64,000 nucleotides of DNA, from positions 2,542,001 to 2,606,000 of the forward strand of contig NZ_JAZHSD010000001.1 of NCBI RefSeq assembly GCF_036924745.1, read 5' to 3'. This document shows positions 35,727 to 44,600 of the stretch, one piece after another (position 1 is the first letter of the stretch; every line of letters begins with the position of its first letter). This stretch comes from Bradyrhizobium sp. AZCC 1693. Its GTDB lineage: Bacteria; Pseudomonadota; Alphaproteobacteria; Rhizobiales; Xanthobacteraceae. Under the pieces are notes generated by a model that was given only the letters and a program-made list of their open reading frames with translations, was not told the DNA's origin and ran no database searches. The translations under genes were made by a program, and so were the position numbers.

Positions 35727-36752
35727 CTACACCGGGGGGCGCAAGATCACCCGCTCGCGCGACGATCCGGCCACGGCGATAAACGCCGCCTTCGCTTGTT
35801 CCAGCGGGTAGATCGCGTTCGGCTTGATCGGAAACGGCCTGAGATGTCCGCTGGCGAAGCCGGGGCCTAGTTCCCGCAGCACCGCGCCGGTCGCGACCGA
35901 CGACAGGCCGAGCGTATCGATGCCGACGTAAGTGTGCTGGCCGCGATAGAATTCCAGGATGTTGAACTGCACGATGCGGTCAACCGCGGCGATCAGGATC
36001 TGCCGCCCACGCAAGCCGAGCGATTTGTGCGCGGCCTCGAAATAGGGATCGCCGACCGTGTTGAACACGATGTCGGCGCCCTTGCCGCCGGTGAGTTCGC
36101 GCACGCGCGCCGCGACATCGGTTGCAGAAGCGTCGATGACCTCGACGGGAGAATTGGCATGGCCCTCATACGGCTCGCTCTTTCGGACGACGCCGATCAC
36201 GCGCGCGCCGTGCCAGCTCGCGATTTGCACCGCCGCCTGCCCGACCTTGCCGTTGACGCCCATGACCAGCACGACCTCGCCGTCCTTCGGAATCCCGGCA
36301 CGACGCAGGCCTTCCATGGCGGTGACGAACGGCACGCCGATGCCGGCGGCCTCCTCCCAGGAAATGCCCTTCGGCTTCTCCACCACCGCTTCCGCCTCGA
36401 CCACCAGGTGCGTGGCATGGGTGCCGTCGCGGCGGATGCCGAGATCGCCGGACGAGCCGAACACCTCGCGCCCGATCCAGCCCGTCGGACCGTCGATCAC
36501 GACGCCAGCATAGTCGCGGCCCGGCGTGCGCGGAAAGACCGCATAAGGCATCAGCCCGGTCGCGGCCTTCACGTCGGATGGATTAACGGCGGCGGCCTTG
36601 ACCTCGATCAGCAGCTCATTCTCGCCGCGCGACAGTGCATGCGTCTCGATGACCGGCGAGATCGACGCGGCATCGACGGCCTTCGCCGGCAGCCGGACAC
36701 AGCGCGCCTGGACCGTGGCAGATCGAAGATCGGGCTTCTCGGCAAATGGCAT
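35727..36752 (-). CDS. MDR-family quinone oxidoreductase-like protein
   Basis: A 341-residue medium-chain dehydrogenase/reductase. AAAVNPSDVKAATG and TPGRDYAGVV open the catalytic domain; VLVMGVNGKVGQAAVQIA is the NADPH site. The cysteine and histidine zinc ligands of alcohol dehydrogenases are absent, which points to the zinc-free quinone-oxidoreductase/crotonyl reductase-like group. It follows paaK by 33 bases on the same strand and is probably in the phenylacetate transcript, but it is not a known step of that pathway. Confidence 0.82.
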   Translation of the reverse strand: MPFAEKPDLRSATVQARCVRLPAKAVDAASISPVIETHALSRGENELLIEVKAAAVNPSDVKAATGLMPYAVFPRTPGRDYAGVVIDGPTGWIGREVFGSSGDLGIRRDGTHATHLVVEAEAVVEKPKGISWEEAAGIGVPFVTAMEGLRRAGIPKDGEVVLVMGVNGKVGQAAVQIASWHGARVIGVVRKSEPYEGHANSPVEVIDASATDVAARVRELTGGKGADIVFNTVGDPYFEAAHKSLGLRGRQILIAAVDRIVQFNILEFYRGQHTYVGIDTLGLSSVATGAVLRELGPGFASGHLRPFPIKPNAIYPLEQAKAAFIAVAGSSRERVILRPPV

Positions 36753-36785
36753 CAGGCATTCCTGCTGGCTTCTGAGCAGCAGGAG

Positions 36786-38117
36786 TTACCCTTTCGGCCG
36801 CTTGTCGTAAACACGTTTTGCCTTGCCGAGCGAGCGTTCCAGCGTGTCGGGGGCTACGGCCTTGATACGCGCGGTGATGCCGATGGTGTTCTTGATGAAG
36901 ACCGAGACTTTTTCGGCATGCGCCAGCAGACCGCTGCCGTCCCAGCTTTCGGGGCGGGCTTCGGCGAGCACGGTCATCTCGTCCATCCGCCCTTCCCGCG
37001 TCAGCTCGATGATGAAATGGCCGCCGCACCAATCGGTCGCGAGCAGCGCCTCCTCGATCTGGGTCGGGAATACGTTGACGCCGCGCAGGATGATCATGTC
37101 GTCGGAACGACCCGTCACCTTTTCCATGCGCCGCATGCCCGGGCGCGCGGTGCCCGGCAACAGCCGCGTCAGGTCGCGGGTGCGATAGCGGACGATCGGA
37201 AAGCCCTGCTTGGTGAGCGAGGTGAAAACCAACTCGCCCTTTTCGCCGTCGGGCAGCACGGCGCCGGTTTCGGGATCGATCACCTCGGGATAGAAATGAT
37301 CCTCCCAGATGTGCAGGCCGTCCTTGCTCTCCACGCATTCCTGCGCCACGCCGGGGCCGATCACTTCCGACAGGCCGTAAATATCGGTGGCGTCCATGTC
37401 GAAGGCGTGCTCGATCTCGGCGCGCATCGCGTTGGTCCAGGGCTCGGCGCCGAAGATTCCGAACTTCAGCGACGATTTGCGCGGGTCGAGGCCCTGCCGC
37501 TTGAACTCGTCGAGAATGGCCAGCATGTAGCTCGGCGTCACCGTGATAATGTCGGGCTTGAAGTCGTTGATCAGTTGCACCTGCCGCTCGGTCATGCCGC
37601 CGGAGACCGGCACCACCGTGCAGCCAAGCCGTTCAGCGCCGTAATGCGCGCCGAGGCCGCCGGTGAACAGGCCGTAGCCATAGGCGTTGTGCATCAGCAT
37701 GCCGGTGCGGCCGCCCGCGGCGCGGATCGATCGCGCCATCACGTCCGACCAGATCTCGATATCCCCTTGCGTATAGCCGACCACGATCGGCTTACCTGTC
37801 GTGCCCGAGGACGCATGGACACGGACCAGTTTTTCGCGGGGGACCGCGAACATTTTGAAGGGATAGTTGTCGCGCAGGTCGGTCTTCACCGTGAACGGGA
37901 ATTTGCCGAGATCGGAGAGTTGCCTGAAGTCGGAGGGATGCATGCCGGCCGCATCGAAGGCCTTCCTGTAATGCGCGACGTTGTCATAGGCGTGTTTGAG
38001 CGACCAGGCGAGACGCTTGGTCTGCAGCGCCATGATCTCGTCGCGCGAGACGCGCTCGGCCTCGTCCAGTTCGGGGCGGTAACTGGTTATCGTGGATTTT
38101 ATCCTGGTCGCGGCCAT
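36786..38117 (-). CDS. paaK: Phenylacetate-CoA ligase
   Basis: 443 residues from the ATG at 38117, chosen for the TTGAGGAAACGCGTC site; a start at 38132 is also open. HASSGTTGKPIVVGYTQGD is the ATP-binding motif, and AYGYGLFTGGLGAHYGAERL, YGLSEVIGPGVAQEC and the C-terminal RSDDMIILRGVNVFPTQIEE are typical of PaaK. It makes phenylacetyl-CoA from phenylacetate, ATP and CoA, the entry step for the PaaABCE epoxidase encoded just upstream. It lies 18 bases after paaI. Confidence 0.95.
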   Translation of the reverse strand: MAATRIKSTITSYRPELDEAERVSRDEIMALQTKRLAWSLKHAYDNVAHYRKAFDAAGMHPSDFRQLSDLGKFPFTVKTDLRDNYPFKMFAVPREKLVRVHASSGTTGKPIVVGYTQGDIEIWSDVMARSIRAAGGRTGMLMHNAYGYGLFTGGLGAHYGAERLGCTVVPVSGGMTERQVQLINDFKPDIITVTPSYMLAILDEFKRQGLDPRKSSLKFGIFGAEPWTNAMRAEIEHAFDMDATDIYGLSEVIGPGVAQECVESKDGLHIWEDHFYPEVIDPETGAVLPDGEKGELVFTSLTKQGFPIVRYRTRDLTRLLPGTARPGMRRMEKVTGRSDDMIILRGVNVFPTQIEEALLATDWCGGHFIIELTREGRMDEMTVLAEARPESWDGSGLLAHAEKVSVFIKNTIGITARIKAVAPDTLERSLGKAKRVYDKRPKG

Positions 38118-38135
38118 GACGCGTTTCCTCAATCC

Positions 38136-38588
38136 CTATTTGCTTGCGGCGTCTGCAGCCGGCAGCCATGTGCCGGCGATGGTGCGGGAATGACCGCGGA
38201 ACTCCGCGATCACGGTGTCCCCCGCGGTGACGCTGACGTCGTAGATCCCGGACCGGCCGTTGCGCGAGATTTCCCGCGCGGTGGCAACCAGCACGTCACC
38301 GAGCTTGCCCGGCCGGATGAAGGCGATGTCGCACTGCGCGGCAACCGCGCGCTCGTTGCGGGAGTTGCAGGCAAAGGCGAAGGTCGAATCCGCAAGCAGG
38401 AAGATGAAGCCGCCATGGGCGATGCGCTGGCCGTTGACCATGTGCGGCTGCACCGTCATCGTCAGCGTCGCCTGCCCGGGCTTGACCTCGACAATTTTCA
38501 TGCCGAGGCCCTTGCTGGCGTCGTCTTCGTTCCACATCGCATCCGCGCAGGCGCGGGCGATCTCGTCGGGCGAAAGCGCGACGTTCAT
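38136..38588 (-). CDS. paaI: Hydroxyphenylacetyl-CoA thioesterase PaaI
   Basis: 150 residues from the ATG at 38588; the frame continues to a TTG at 38609. It is a hotdog-fold thioesterase, with NGQRIAHGGFIFLLADSTFAFACNS as the PaaI active-site helix and AQCDIAFIRPGKLGDVL following. PaaI hydrolyses stalled CoA thioesters of the phenylacetate pathway and so frees CoA. It lies between paaE and paaK on the minus strand, though 131 bases after paaE, so an internal promoter is possible. Confidence 0.93.
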   Translation of the reverse strand: MNVALSPDEIARACADAMWNEDDASKGLGMKIVEVKPGQATLTMTVQPHMVNGQRIAHGGFIFLLADSTFAFACNSRNERAVAAQCDIAFIRPGKLGDVLVATAREISRNGRSGIYDVSVTAGDTVIAEFRGHSRTIAGTWLPAADAASK

Positions 38589-38719
38589 AGCGGGTTGCCC
38601 GCACTGCAAGACGGTTTCACGACGTTCTCTCCCTGTGCGTACGGGCCTGTTTGATCAGGCCTCTTTACGTAGTCAGTGTTGGGACGAAGCACCCGAGGTG
38701 TCAACGATCCCGCGATTTT

Positions 38720-39799
38720 CTAAACGTGGTCGTAGTCGACTACCACCCTGTCCGAACACGGCCGCGCCTGGCAGGTCAGGATGAAGCCTGCCTTCAGCTC
38801 CCACGGCTCCAGCGAATAATTGACTTCCATCCGGGCGTCGCCTTCGACCAGCTTGGCGCGGCAGGTCGAGCACATGCCGCCCTTGCAGGCGAACGGCAGA
38901 TCCATGCCGGCGCGCAACGCCGCGTCGAGGATGGATTCCTCCTCGGCGACCGGCACCTCGCGGCGCTTGCCGTCGATGATCAGGGACGCGATCGCCCTGG
39001 GCGGCGCGGATGCCTCGATGATCTTCTTCGGGCGCGGCTTGCCGCCGAACTCCGAGACGAACCGCTCGACGTGAATGCGGTCTTCGGCGATGCCAATCTC
39101 GCGGCAGGTCGCCTCGATGTCCTCGCTCATGCCCATCGGGCCGCAGATGAAGACGTGATCGACGCTTGCCGCCGGCACCAGCGAGCGCAGCAGCACGCGT
39201 ACTTTCTGGCCGTCGAGGCGGCCGTGCAGGATCGGGATATCCTGCTCTTCGCCGGAAATGACGTGGAACAGCGAAAGCCGCTGCATGAAGCGGTCCTTCA
39301 ATTCCTCGAGCTCTTCGAGGAACAGCATGTTCGATGTCGAGCGGTTGCCATAGAACAGAAAAAAGCGGCTGTTCGGCTCGCGCGCCAGCACGCCCTTCAC
39401 GATCGACAGGATCGGCGTGATGCCGCTTCCGGCGGCAAAGCCGACATAGATCCGCGCCGCGTCGGGTGCATGGGCAATGCCGAAGCGGCCGGTCGGCGTC
39501 ATCACGTCGAGTTCGTCGCCGGACTTCAATTCATCCGCAGCCCAGTTCGAGAACGCGCCGCCGTCGACCTTTTTCACGGCGATGCGCAGTTCGCCGTCGT
39601 CGGGGCCGGAGCAGATCGAATAGGAACGACGCACTTCCTCGCCGTCCATTGTCGTGCGCAAGGTGAGATATTGCCCCGGCGTAAAGCAGTAGTCGCTTTC
39701 GAGCTCCTTCGGGATGGCAAACGTCATCGACACCGCGTCTGCCGCTTCGCGGCGGATATCGTTGATGGCCAGACGATGAAAGCGTGGCGCTACGGACAT
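38720..39799 (-). CDS. paaE: Phenylacetyl-CoA 1,2-epoxidase reductase subunit PaaE
   Basis: 359 residues from the ATG at 39799, 2 bases after the paaD stop; a GTG at 39811 would overlap paaD. It is a ferredoxin-NADP reductase fused to a 2Fe-2S ferredoxin: RRSYSICSGP (FAD), GFAAGSGITPILSIVKGVL (NADPH), then the cluster cysteines in CKGGMCSTCRAKL and the last one in ILTCQARPCSD. It passes electrons to the PaaA diiron centre. Confidence 0.95.
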   Translation of the reverse strand: MSVAPRFHRLAINDIRREAADAVSMTFAIPKELESDYCFTPGQYLTLRTTMDGEEVRRSYSICSGPDDGELRIAVKKVDGGAFSNWAADELKSGDELDVMTPTGRFGIAHAPDAARIYVGFAAGSGITPILSIVKGVLAREPNSRFFLFYGNRSTSNMLFLEELEELKDRFMQRLSLFHVISGEEQDIPILHGRLDGQKVRVLLRSLVPAASVDHVFICGPMGMSEDIEATCREIGIAEDRIHVERFVSEFGGKPRPKKIIEASAPPRAIASLIIDGKRREVPVAEEESILDAALRAGMDLPFACKGGMCSTCRAKLVEGDARMEVNYSLEPWELKAGFILTCQARPCSDRVVVDYDHV

Positions 39800-39801
39800 G
39801 G

Positions 39802-40305
39802 TCAATGACACTTGAAATAATCAAAGGGTTCGCGGCAGGCCTTGCAGCGCCACAGCGCCTTGCAGGAGGTCGAGCCGAATTCGGACAGCAGCTCGGTATT
39901 TTGCGAGCCGCATTGCGGACACGCCACCTGCTGTTCGCCGAACAGCGCGCGCCGCGAATTTGAGGCTTGCGGCGGGGCGATGCCATAGGCACGAAGCTTG
40001 TTGCGGCCGTCCTCGCTCATCCAGTCCGTGGTCCAGGCCGGCGACAGCACGGTGCGGATGGTCGGCCGCGCGATGCCGGCGCGTTCCAGCGCCAGCTCGA
40101 TCTCGAGCGCGATCATGTTCATGGCGGGACAGCCCGAATAGGTCGGCGTGATCGCGACCTCGACGCGGCCGTCATGGACCTCGACCTCGCGCAGCACGCC
40201 GAGATCGGCGATCGTGAGCACGGGAATCTCGGGATCGACCACCTGCGACGCCGCTTCCCAGGCGCGCCGGCGCAGATCGGTATCGCCTGATACGGCCGTT
40301 ACCAT
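39802..40305 (-). CDS. paaD: Phenylacetate degradation protein PaaD (iron-sulfur assembly type)
   Basis: 167 residues from the ATG at 40305, which overlaps the paaC stop by 7 bases; the frame to 40464 inside paaC is a shadow. The N-terminal part is a DUF59/MIP18-type domain (VVDPEIPVLTIADLGVLREV, TPTYSGCPAMNMI). The C-terminus is a zinc ribbon with CPQCGSQNTE and WRCKACREPFDYFKCH. PaaD is needed for maturation of the epoxidase, probably at iron or cluster insertion. Confidence 0.94.
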   Translation of the reverse strand: MVTAVSGDTDLRRRAWEAASQVVDPEIPVLTIADLGVLREVEVHDGRVEVAITPTYSGCPAMNMIALEIELALERAGIARPTIRTVLSPAWTTDWMSEDGRNKLRAYGIAPPQASNSRRALFGEQQVACPQCGSQNTELLSEFGSTSCKALWRCKACREPFDYFKCH

Positions 40306-41075
40306 GTCGCCCCCGGAAAGGTCCGCTGCATCGATTGCAGCTCGCTGAGGAGATGGCCGAGATGCTCGCTGTGCCGGCCGCTGCGGCCGCCCTGCTGCAT
40401 CCAATCGTTGTTCGGCAAGGCCAGCGTCGCCTCGCCGATGACGCCGGTGATCGTCTTCAGCCATTGCGAACGCAACGGCGCAGGATCGATCGCGATGCCA
40501 GCATCGATCAGGTCGCGTTCGCTGTCATCGACGGTAAACATCTCACCGGTAAAGGCCCAGAGCTCATCGATCGCTGCCTGCGCGCGGCCATGGCTTTCCC
40601 CGGTGCCGTCGCCGAGGCGGACGATCCATTCCGAGGAATGCCTGACATGATAGGCGCTTTCCTTTTCCGACTTCGCCGCAATCGCCGCCAGCGTCGCGTC
40701 AGTAGAGCGCATCATCGCACGCCAATAGAGATCGGCGAAGGTGGCGTAGAAGAACTGCCGCACCATGGTGCGGGCAAAATCGCCGTTCGGCTGTTCGAGC
40801 AACAAGAGATTGCGGTACTGCCTGACGTCGCGGAGATAGGCGAACTTGTCCTCGTCGTTATCCTTGCCTTCGACCCTGGCGGCATAGGAATAGAGCTCGC
40901 GGGCCTGGCCGAGCAGGTCGAGGCCCATATTGGCGAGCGCCATGTCCTCTTCCAGCATTGGCGCGTGGCCGCACCATTCGGACAAGCGATGCCCGAGGAT
41001 CAGCGCGTCGTCGGCACGGCGCAGGGTGTAGAGCACCAGCGGCGTTTCGGAGACGGTGATGTTGGCGACGGTCAT
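40299..41075 (-). CDS. paaC: Phenylacetyl-CoA 1,2-epoxidase structural subunit PaaC
   Basis: 258 residues from the ATG at 41075 with AAGGACGAAGGCAG upstream; an earlier in-frame start at 41105 adds ten unlikely residues. It is a ferritin-like helical protein with LGHRLSEWCGHAPMLEEDMA, ALANMGLDLLGQARELY and KSEKESAYHVRHSSEWIVRL, all typical of PaaC. It forms the catalytic heterodimer with PaaA but lacks an active metal site by family knowledge. A palindromic repeat separates it from paaB. Confidence 0.95.
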   Translation of the reverse strand: MTVANITVSETPLVLYTLRRADDALILGHRLSEWCGHAPMLEEDMALANMGLDLLGQARELYSYAARVEGKDNDEDKFAYLRDVRQYRNLLLLEQPNGDFARTMVRQFFYATFADLYWRAMMRSTDATLAAIAAKSEKESAYHVRHSSEWIVRLGDGTGESHGRAQAAIDELWAFTGEMFTVDDSERDLIDAGIAIDPAPLRSQWLKTITGVIGEATLALPNNDWMQQGGRSGRHSEHLGHLLSELQSMQRTFPGATW

Positions 41076-41106
41076 CTGCCTTCGTCCTTGCATCCACTTG
41101 TTCAAA

Positions 41107-41201
41107 CGTCATCCTGAGGAGCCTGCGTAGCAGGCGTCTCGAAGGATGGGCCACGGGCTACACGGTTCGAGACGGCGCTTGCGCGCCTCCTCACCATGAC
41201 G
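41107..41201. repeat. Palindromic repeat R7 inside the paa operon
   Basis: The element begins CGTCATCCTGAGGAGCCTGC and ends in the near-complement GCGCGCCTCCTCACCATGACG, with an inner pair GGCGTCTCGAAGGATGGG/TTCGAGACGGCGC. It fills the paaB-paaC gap almost exactly. It may be an RNA hairpin that affects stability of the upstream paaAB part of the message. Confidence 0.7.
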
Positions 41202-41202
41202 G

Positions 41203-41490
41203 CTACATATGCCCCACTTCATCCGGCACGTCGTAGAACGTCGGGTGCCGGTAGATCTTGGATTCCGCCGGCTCGAACATCATGCCCTTCTCGGACGGAT
41301 CGGAGGCGGTGATCGCGCTCGACGGCACCACCCAGATCGAGAGGCCCTCGCCGCGCCGGGTGTAGATGTCGCGCGCGGCCTGCAGCGCCAGCGTCGCGTC
41401 GGTGGCGTGCAGCGAGCCGACATGCTTGTGCGCCAGCCCGTTGCGGCTGCGGATAAAAACTTCCCAGAGCGGAATGTTCGGCGTTGCCAT
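41203..41490 (-). CDS. paaB: Phenylacetyl-CoA 1,2-epoxidase subunit PaaB
   Basis: A 95-residue protein of the expected length for PaaB. PLWEVFIRSRNGLAHKHVGS and ATLALQAARDIYTRRGEG are family hallmarks, and the end YRHPTFYDVPDEVGHM is typical. PaaB bridges PaaAC heterodimers and is needed for epoxidase assembly. It follows paaA after 11 bases; the step to paaC is broken by a 95-base repeat. Confidence 0.96.
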   Translation of the reverse strand: MATPNIPLWEVFIRSRNGLAHKHVGSLHATDATLALQAARDIYTRRGEGLSIWVVPSSAITASDPSEKGMMFEPAESKIYRHPTFYDVPDEVGHM

Positions 41491-41501
41491 CGCGCTTCTC
41501 C

Positions 41502-42494
41502 CTACTCGGCCGCCTGCAGGGCCGACCGCTGCCGGCGCTTCTCGGCATAGGCCATCGCCGCCTCGCGCACCCAGGCGCCGTCGTCATGCGCCTTGCGCCG
41601 CGCCGCGAGGCGATCGCGGTTGCAGGGGCCGTTGCCTGCCAGCACCTGCTTGAATTCTTCCCAGTCGATCGCGCTGTATTCCCAGTTGCCCGCTTCGTTT
41701 TGCTTCATGCCGGGATCGGGAATCGAGAGCCCCAGGAACTGCGCCTGCGGCACGGTGGCGTCGACGAACTTCTGGCGCAGCTCGTCGTTGGAGAAGCGCT
41801 TGATCTTCCATCTGGTCGAGGTGTCCGAGTGCTGGCTGGCCTGGTCGGGCGGACCGAACATCATCAGCACCGGCCACCACCAGCGGTTCAGTGCGTCCTG
41901 CGCCATCGCCTTCTGCTCCTCGGTGCCGCGGCACAGCGTCAGCATGATCTCAAAGCCCTGGCGCTGATGGAAGGACTCCTCCTTGCAGACGCGGATCATC
42001 GCGCGCGCATAGGGGCCATAGGAACAGCGGCACAGCGGGATCTGGTTCATGATCGCGGCGCCATCGACCAGCCAGCCGATCGTGCCGATGTCGGCCCAGG
42101 TCAGCGTCGGATAATTGAAGATCGAAGAATACTTTGCTTTCCCCGCCAGCATCAGGTCGACGAGTTCCTCGCGCGAGGTGCCGAGCGTCTCGGCGGCGGC
42201 GTAAAGATAGAGCCCGTGGCCGCACTCGTCCTGCACTTTTGCGAGCAACGCGGCCTTGCGGCGCAGTGACGGCGCACGCGTGATCCAGTTGCCCTCGGGG
42301 AGCATGCCGACGATTTCGGAATGCGCGTGCTGGGAAATCTGCCGCGTCAGCGTCTTGCGGTAGGCCGCCGGCATCCAGTCGTTCGGCTCGATGCGTTCTT
42401 CGGCATCGATGCGCGCCTGAAACTGCGCGGCCCGCGCGGCATCCTCAATATTGCGGTCTTCGCCCTCGGACGAATTGAGCGCCTGCGTATACAT
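41502..42494 (-). CDS. paaA: Phenylacetyl-CoA 1,2-epoxidase catalytic subunit PaaA
   Basis: 330 residues from the ATG at 42494, which has an ideal GGGAGGTCCGCC site; an extension to 42551 runs through the AT-rich promoter and is rejected. It is a ferritin-like diiron oxygenase subunit: [20 protein letters not shown] and [16 protein letters not shown] carry the Glu and His iron ligands. It inserts oxygen in phenylacetyl-CoA to give the ring-1,2-epoxide. It is the first structural gene of the operon, 75 bases after paaX. Confidence 0.96.
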   Translation of the reverse strand: MYTQALNSSEGEDRNIEDAARAAQFQARIDAEERIEPNDWMPAAYRKTLTRQISQHAHSEIVGMLPEGNWITRAPSLRRKAALLAKVQDECGHGLYLYAAAETLGTSREELVDLMLAGKAKYSSIFNYPTLTWADIGTIGWLVDGAAIMNQIPLCRCSYGPYARAMIRVCKEESFHQRQGFEIMLTLCRGTEEQKAMAQDALNRWWWPVLMMFGPPDQASQHSDTSTRWKIKRFSNDELRQKFVDATVPQAQFLGLSIPDPGMKQNEAGNWEYSAIDWEEFKQVLAGNGPCNRDRLAARRKAHDDGAWVREAAMAYAEKRRQRSALQAAE

Positions 42495-42569
42495 GGCGGA
42501 CCTCCCTGATATCGTTGGGCGGAAATATATAACATAAATTACGATATGCAATATAATTCTGTAACATAT
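42495..42569 (-). promoter_or_regulatory. paaA promoter region with a repeated TAACATA box
   Basis: The 75 bases between the paaX stop and paaA are far more AT-rich than their surroundings. TAACATA occurs at 42530-42536 and again at 42562-42568, 32 bases apart, which is three helical turns. This is a plausible operator for the adjacent PaaX repressor, though it does not match the E. coli PaaX site in any way I can confirm. Confidence 0.5.
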
Positions 42570-43451
42570 TTATGGGTCGGCGAAACGCTTCGAAAGTTCC
42601 GCGCCGGGCTTCGGCAAGGGACCGCTTTCGTTGGTCGCATGGCGGTCAAGCCATTGTTCGGACGCGGGAAGCAGCGCGCGATAGATCTCGCTGCACAGCA
42701 TTCGGGCAGCCCTGCCCGGCCAGTCCGATGCCAACAGCGCCGTCGGCAATAGCGGGTCCCGCAGCACCACGCGGCGGTAATGGTGGATCAAAAGGATCCG
42801 CGCGGTGAAGGCGTCCGCCTCGGCCAGCCGTTCGCCGCGGCCGATCCACGCTCGCAGCGGCTCGAAGGTTTTCATGAACTTCTGATAGGCGTCGGCGGTG
42901 CGATCAAGCGGCCAGCTTTCGCTGAGCAGGCGCCGGCCGCTGTCGTCCTCGGCGGAGACTTCGAGACGGATGGCGCCGGCAGCCTCCTCGGGCACCGGCA
43001 CGCCCGATGGCGCAACCCACACGCCTGGCAGCGGACTGCCGAAGCCCCCATTCCTCAGCGCCTCGCGCGCGGCATCGCGGTCTTCGCCATTGCCGATCAG
43101 CAGCAGCTCAAACCGTCCGGTCCAGTCGGACGCGGGTGGCCCGTAGATGTGTTTCGTTGCGATATCAAAAGTTTGCCGACCGCTCTGCAGCAACCGGTAG
43201 AAGCTGTTGCGGCCGACTTTATTGCGCTCGAACCAGCCGTCGGCGGTCAGACGCGACATCGCGGTGCGCACCACGCTGGCGTCGATGTCCAACTGCTCGA
43301 AGAATTCGAGCAGCGTGCCAAGCCAGACCGAGCCGCCGCGCGGCACGATCGCGTCACCGAATACGGTGATGACGATGGAGCCGGTGCGCGACGGTTCGCG
43401 CTTCAACTGCTGGACGATGCGGGCAAGCGGCGGCGGCATGCGCCAAGGCAT
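42570..43451 (-). CDS. paaX: Phenylacetate-responsive repressor PaaX
   Basis: 293 residues from the ATG at 43451 (an ATG at 43439 is also possible); the frame above runs through a repeat to 43706 and is not used. The N-terminal winged helix is visible (GSIVITVFGDAIVPRGG, DASVVRTAMSRLTADGWF, RNKVGRNSFYRL) and ARILLIHHYRRVVLRDPLLP is the PaaX C-terminal hallmark. PaaX represses paa promoters and lets go with phenylacetyl-CoA. It is encoded directly upstream of its likely target. Confidence 0.94.
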   Translation of the reverse strand: MPWRMPPPLARIVQQLKREPSRTGSIVITVFGDAIVPRGGSVWLGTLLEFFEQLDIDASVVRTAMSRLTADGWFERNKVGRNSFYRLLQSGRQTFDIATKHIYGPPASDWTGRFELLLIGNGEDRDAAREALRNGGFGSPLPGVWVAPSGVPVPEEAAGAIRLEVSAEDDSGRRLLSESWPLDRTADAYQKFMKTFEPLRAWIGRGERLAEADAFTARILLIHHYRRVVLRDPLLPTALLASDWPGRAARMLCSEIYRALLPASEQWLDRHATNESGPLPKPGAELSKRFADP

Positions 43452-43494
43452 AGCGCGTTTTGCGGGATAGCGACAACGGTGGTGCCCGCTTCTC

Positions 43495-43625
43495 CCTCGC
43501 CCCGCTCTTGCGGGGAGAGGGCCGGGGTGAGGGGCTGCTTCCGCAAGCTCGATAGACGTGAGTACGCGGAGAGTCCCCTCACCCGGCGCTACGCGCCGAC
43601 CTCTCCCCGCAAGAGCGGGGCGAGG
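43495..43625. repeat. Palindromic repeat, family R5
   Basis: The ends CCTCGCCCCGCTCTTGCGGG and its complement at 43606-43625 are inverted copies, each containing a local CCCGC(..)GCGGG hairpin. The inner arms GGGTGAGGGG and CCCCTCACCC also pair. It lies between the paaX start and the stop of the minus-strand hydrolase, and probably within the paaX leader or upstream region. Confidence 0.77.
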
Positions 43626-43645
43626 TTGGCAAACGCCAGAGCCGT

Positions 43646-44419
43646 CTACCGATGCGGGTTCGGATAAACCAGACTGCGCCAGCCGCTTCGATCGAACGGC
43701 GCCCATTCGCCCTCAGCCTGCGCCAGGCGATCGGCGACCGCATAGACGACGGCCGGATGATGACCCATGCCGCAATGGCTGCTCTCGACCTCGATGCTCT
43801 CTGAGGTCGCTGACGTCTTTTCCATGCAGCCCTGCCAGGCGCAGACGCCGTCGGTGCGGCTGAAGATCGCGGTGGTCGGCACTGGCGGCGTCGCCGACAG
43901 CGCTCCGCCGAAACGGGCGTCCTCTTCGTCGGCGCGTCGGCCGCTTGCCATCTCGTAGACCCGCCAGGCGTTGGTCGCCTTCGGACCGGATGCAAACGGG
44001 CTGCCGAGCGTGATCACCGAGCGCACGCGCTCCGGCATCATCTTGGCGAGCTGGCGCGCGTAGAGGCCGCCGAGGCTCCAGCCGACCAGCGACACTTTGC
44101 GGCCGTGCGTATCATTCAACTCCTGCACCAGATCGACCATCGCGTTCTGGACGCCGTGGCGCAGACCAAGGTTGCGGCCCTGGCGCCAGCCTGAGACGGC
44201 GTAGCCGCGGCTCTTCAGGAAGCTGCGCAGCGGACGTGTGGACGTGTCGGACGCAACAAGCCCGGGCAATACCAGCACCGGGTGACCATCGCCACGCGGC
44301 GCGAGGCTCAGCAGCGGCAATGCACCAAGAAACGCACCCAGCTCGGAAATGGCTCGCCCCTCCAGGAACATGAGTGTTCTGGACGGCGGCGAAAGCGTCT
44401 GTGCAGCAACGGACATCAT
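43646..44419 (-). CDS. Alpha/beta hydrolase, esterase/lipase-like
   Basis: A 257-residue hydrolase. GDGHPVLVLPGLVASD is the oxyanion region, SLVGWSLGGLYARQLA the nucleophile elbow and SSHCGMGHHPAVVYAVADRL the histidine region. It closely resembles the protein at 57081-57878 over its whole length, including VRSVITLGSPFA and RKVSLVGWSLGG, so the two are paralogs. No signal peptide is evident. The substrate is unknown; the paralog lies among lipid genes, which suggests a lipid or ester. Confidence 0.85.
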   Translation of the reverse strand: MMSVAAQTLSPPSRTLMFLEGRAISELGAFLGALPLLSLAPRGDGHPVLVLPGLVASDTSTRPLRSFLKSRGYAVSGWRQGRNLGLRHGVQNAMVDLVQELNDTHGRKVSLVGWSLGGLYARQLAKMMPERVRSVITLGSPFASGPKATNAWRVYEMASGRRADEEDARFGGALSATPPVPTTAIFSRTDGVCAWQGCMEKTSATSESIEVESSHCGMGHHPAVVYAVADRLAQAEGEWAPFDRSGWRSLVYPNPHR

Positions 44420-44600
44420 GTCTCCTCTCGGGCTGGCCCCTTACGTCTCGGCAGCCAAGCCACTGGTTCGGTTAGACGCAACGCAGCAGAATCGTTCGCA
44501 ACGCAACATTGTTCCATAAAAAGCTAGGGAACCGGTTTTGGTCTTGCAAGCGGCCGAGGTCACACTTGGGATAAGTAAAGGCGTTGACGTGATTAATTAG

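Noticed and set aside
35934..38654. A 906-codon plus-strand frame opposite the paaI-paaK-quinone oxidoreductase genes
   Set aside because: It is the antisense shadow of three well-recognised genes, is rich in Arg, His and Asp from GC-rich codons, and has no family motif.
43452..43706. N-terminal extension of the paaX frame
   Set aside because: It translates the R5 repeat and part of the neighbouring hydrolase gene; PaaX proteins are normally about 290-300 residues.
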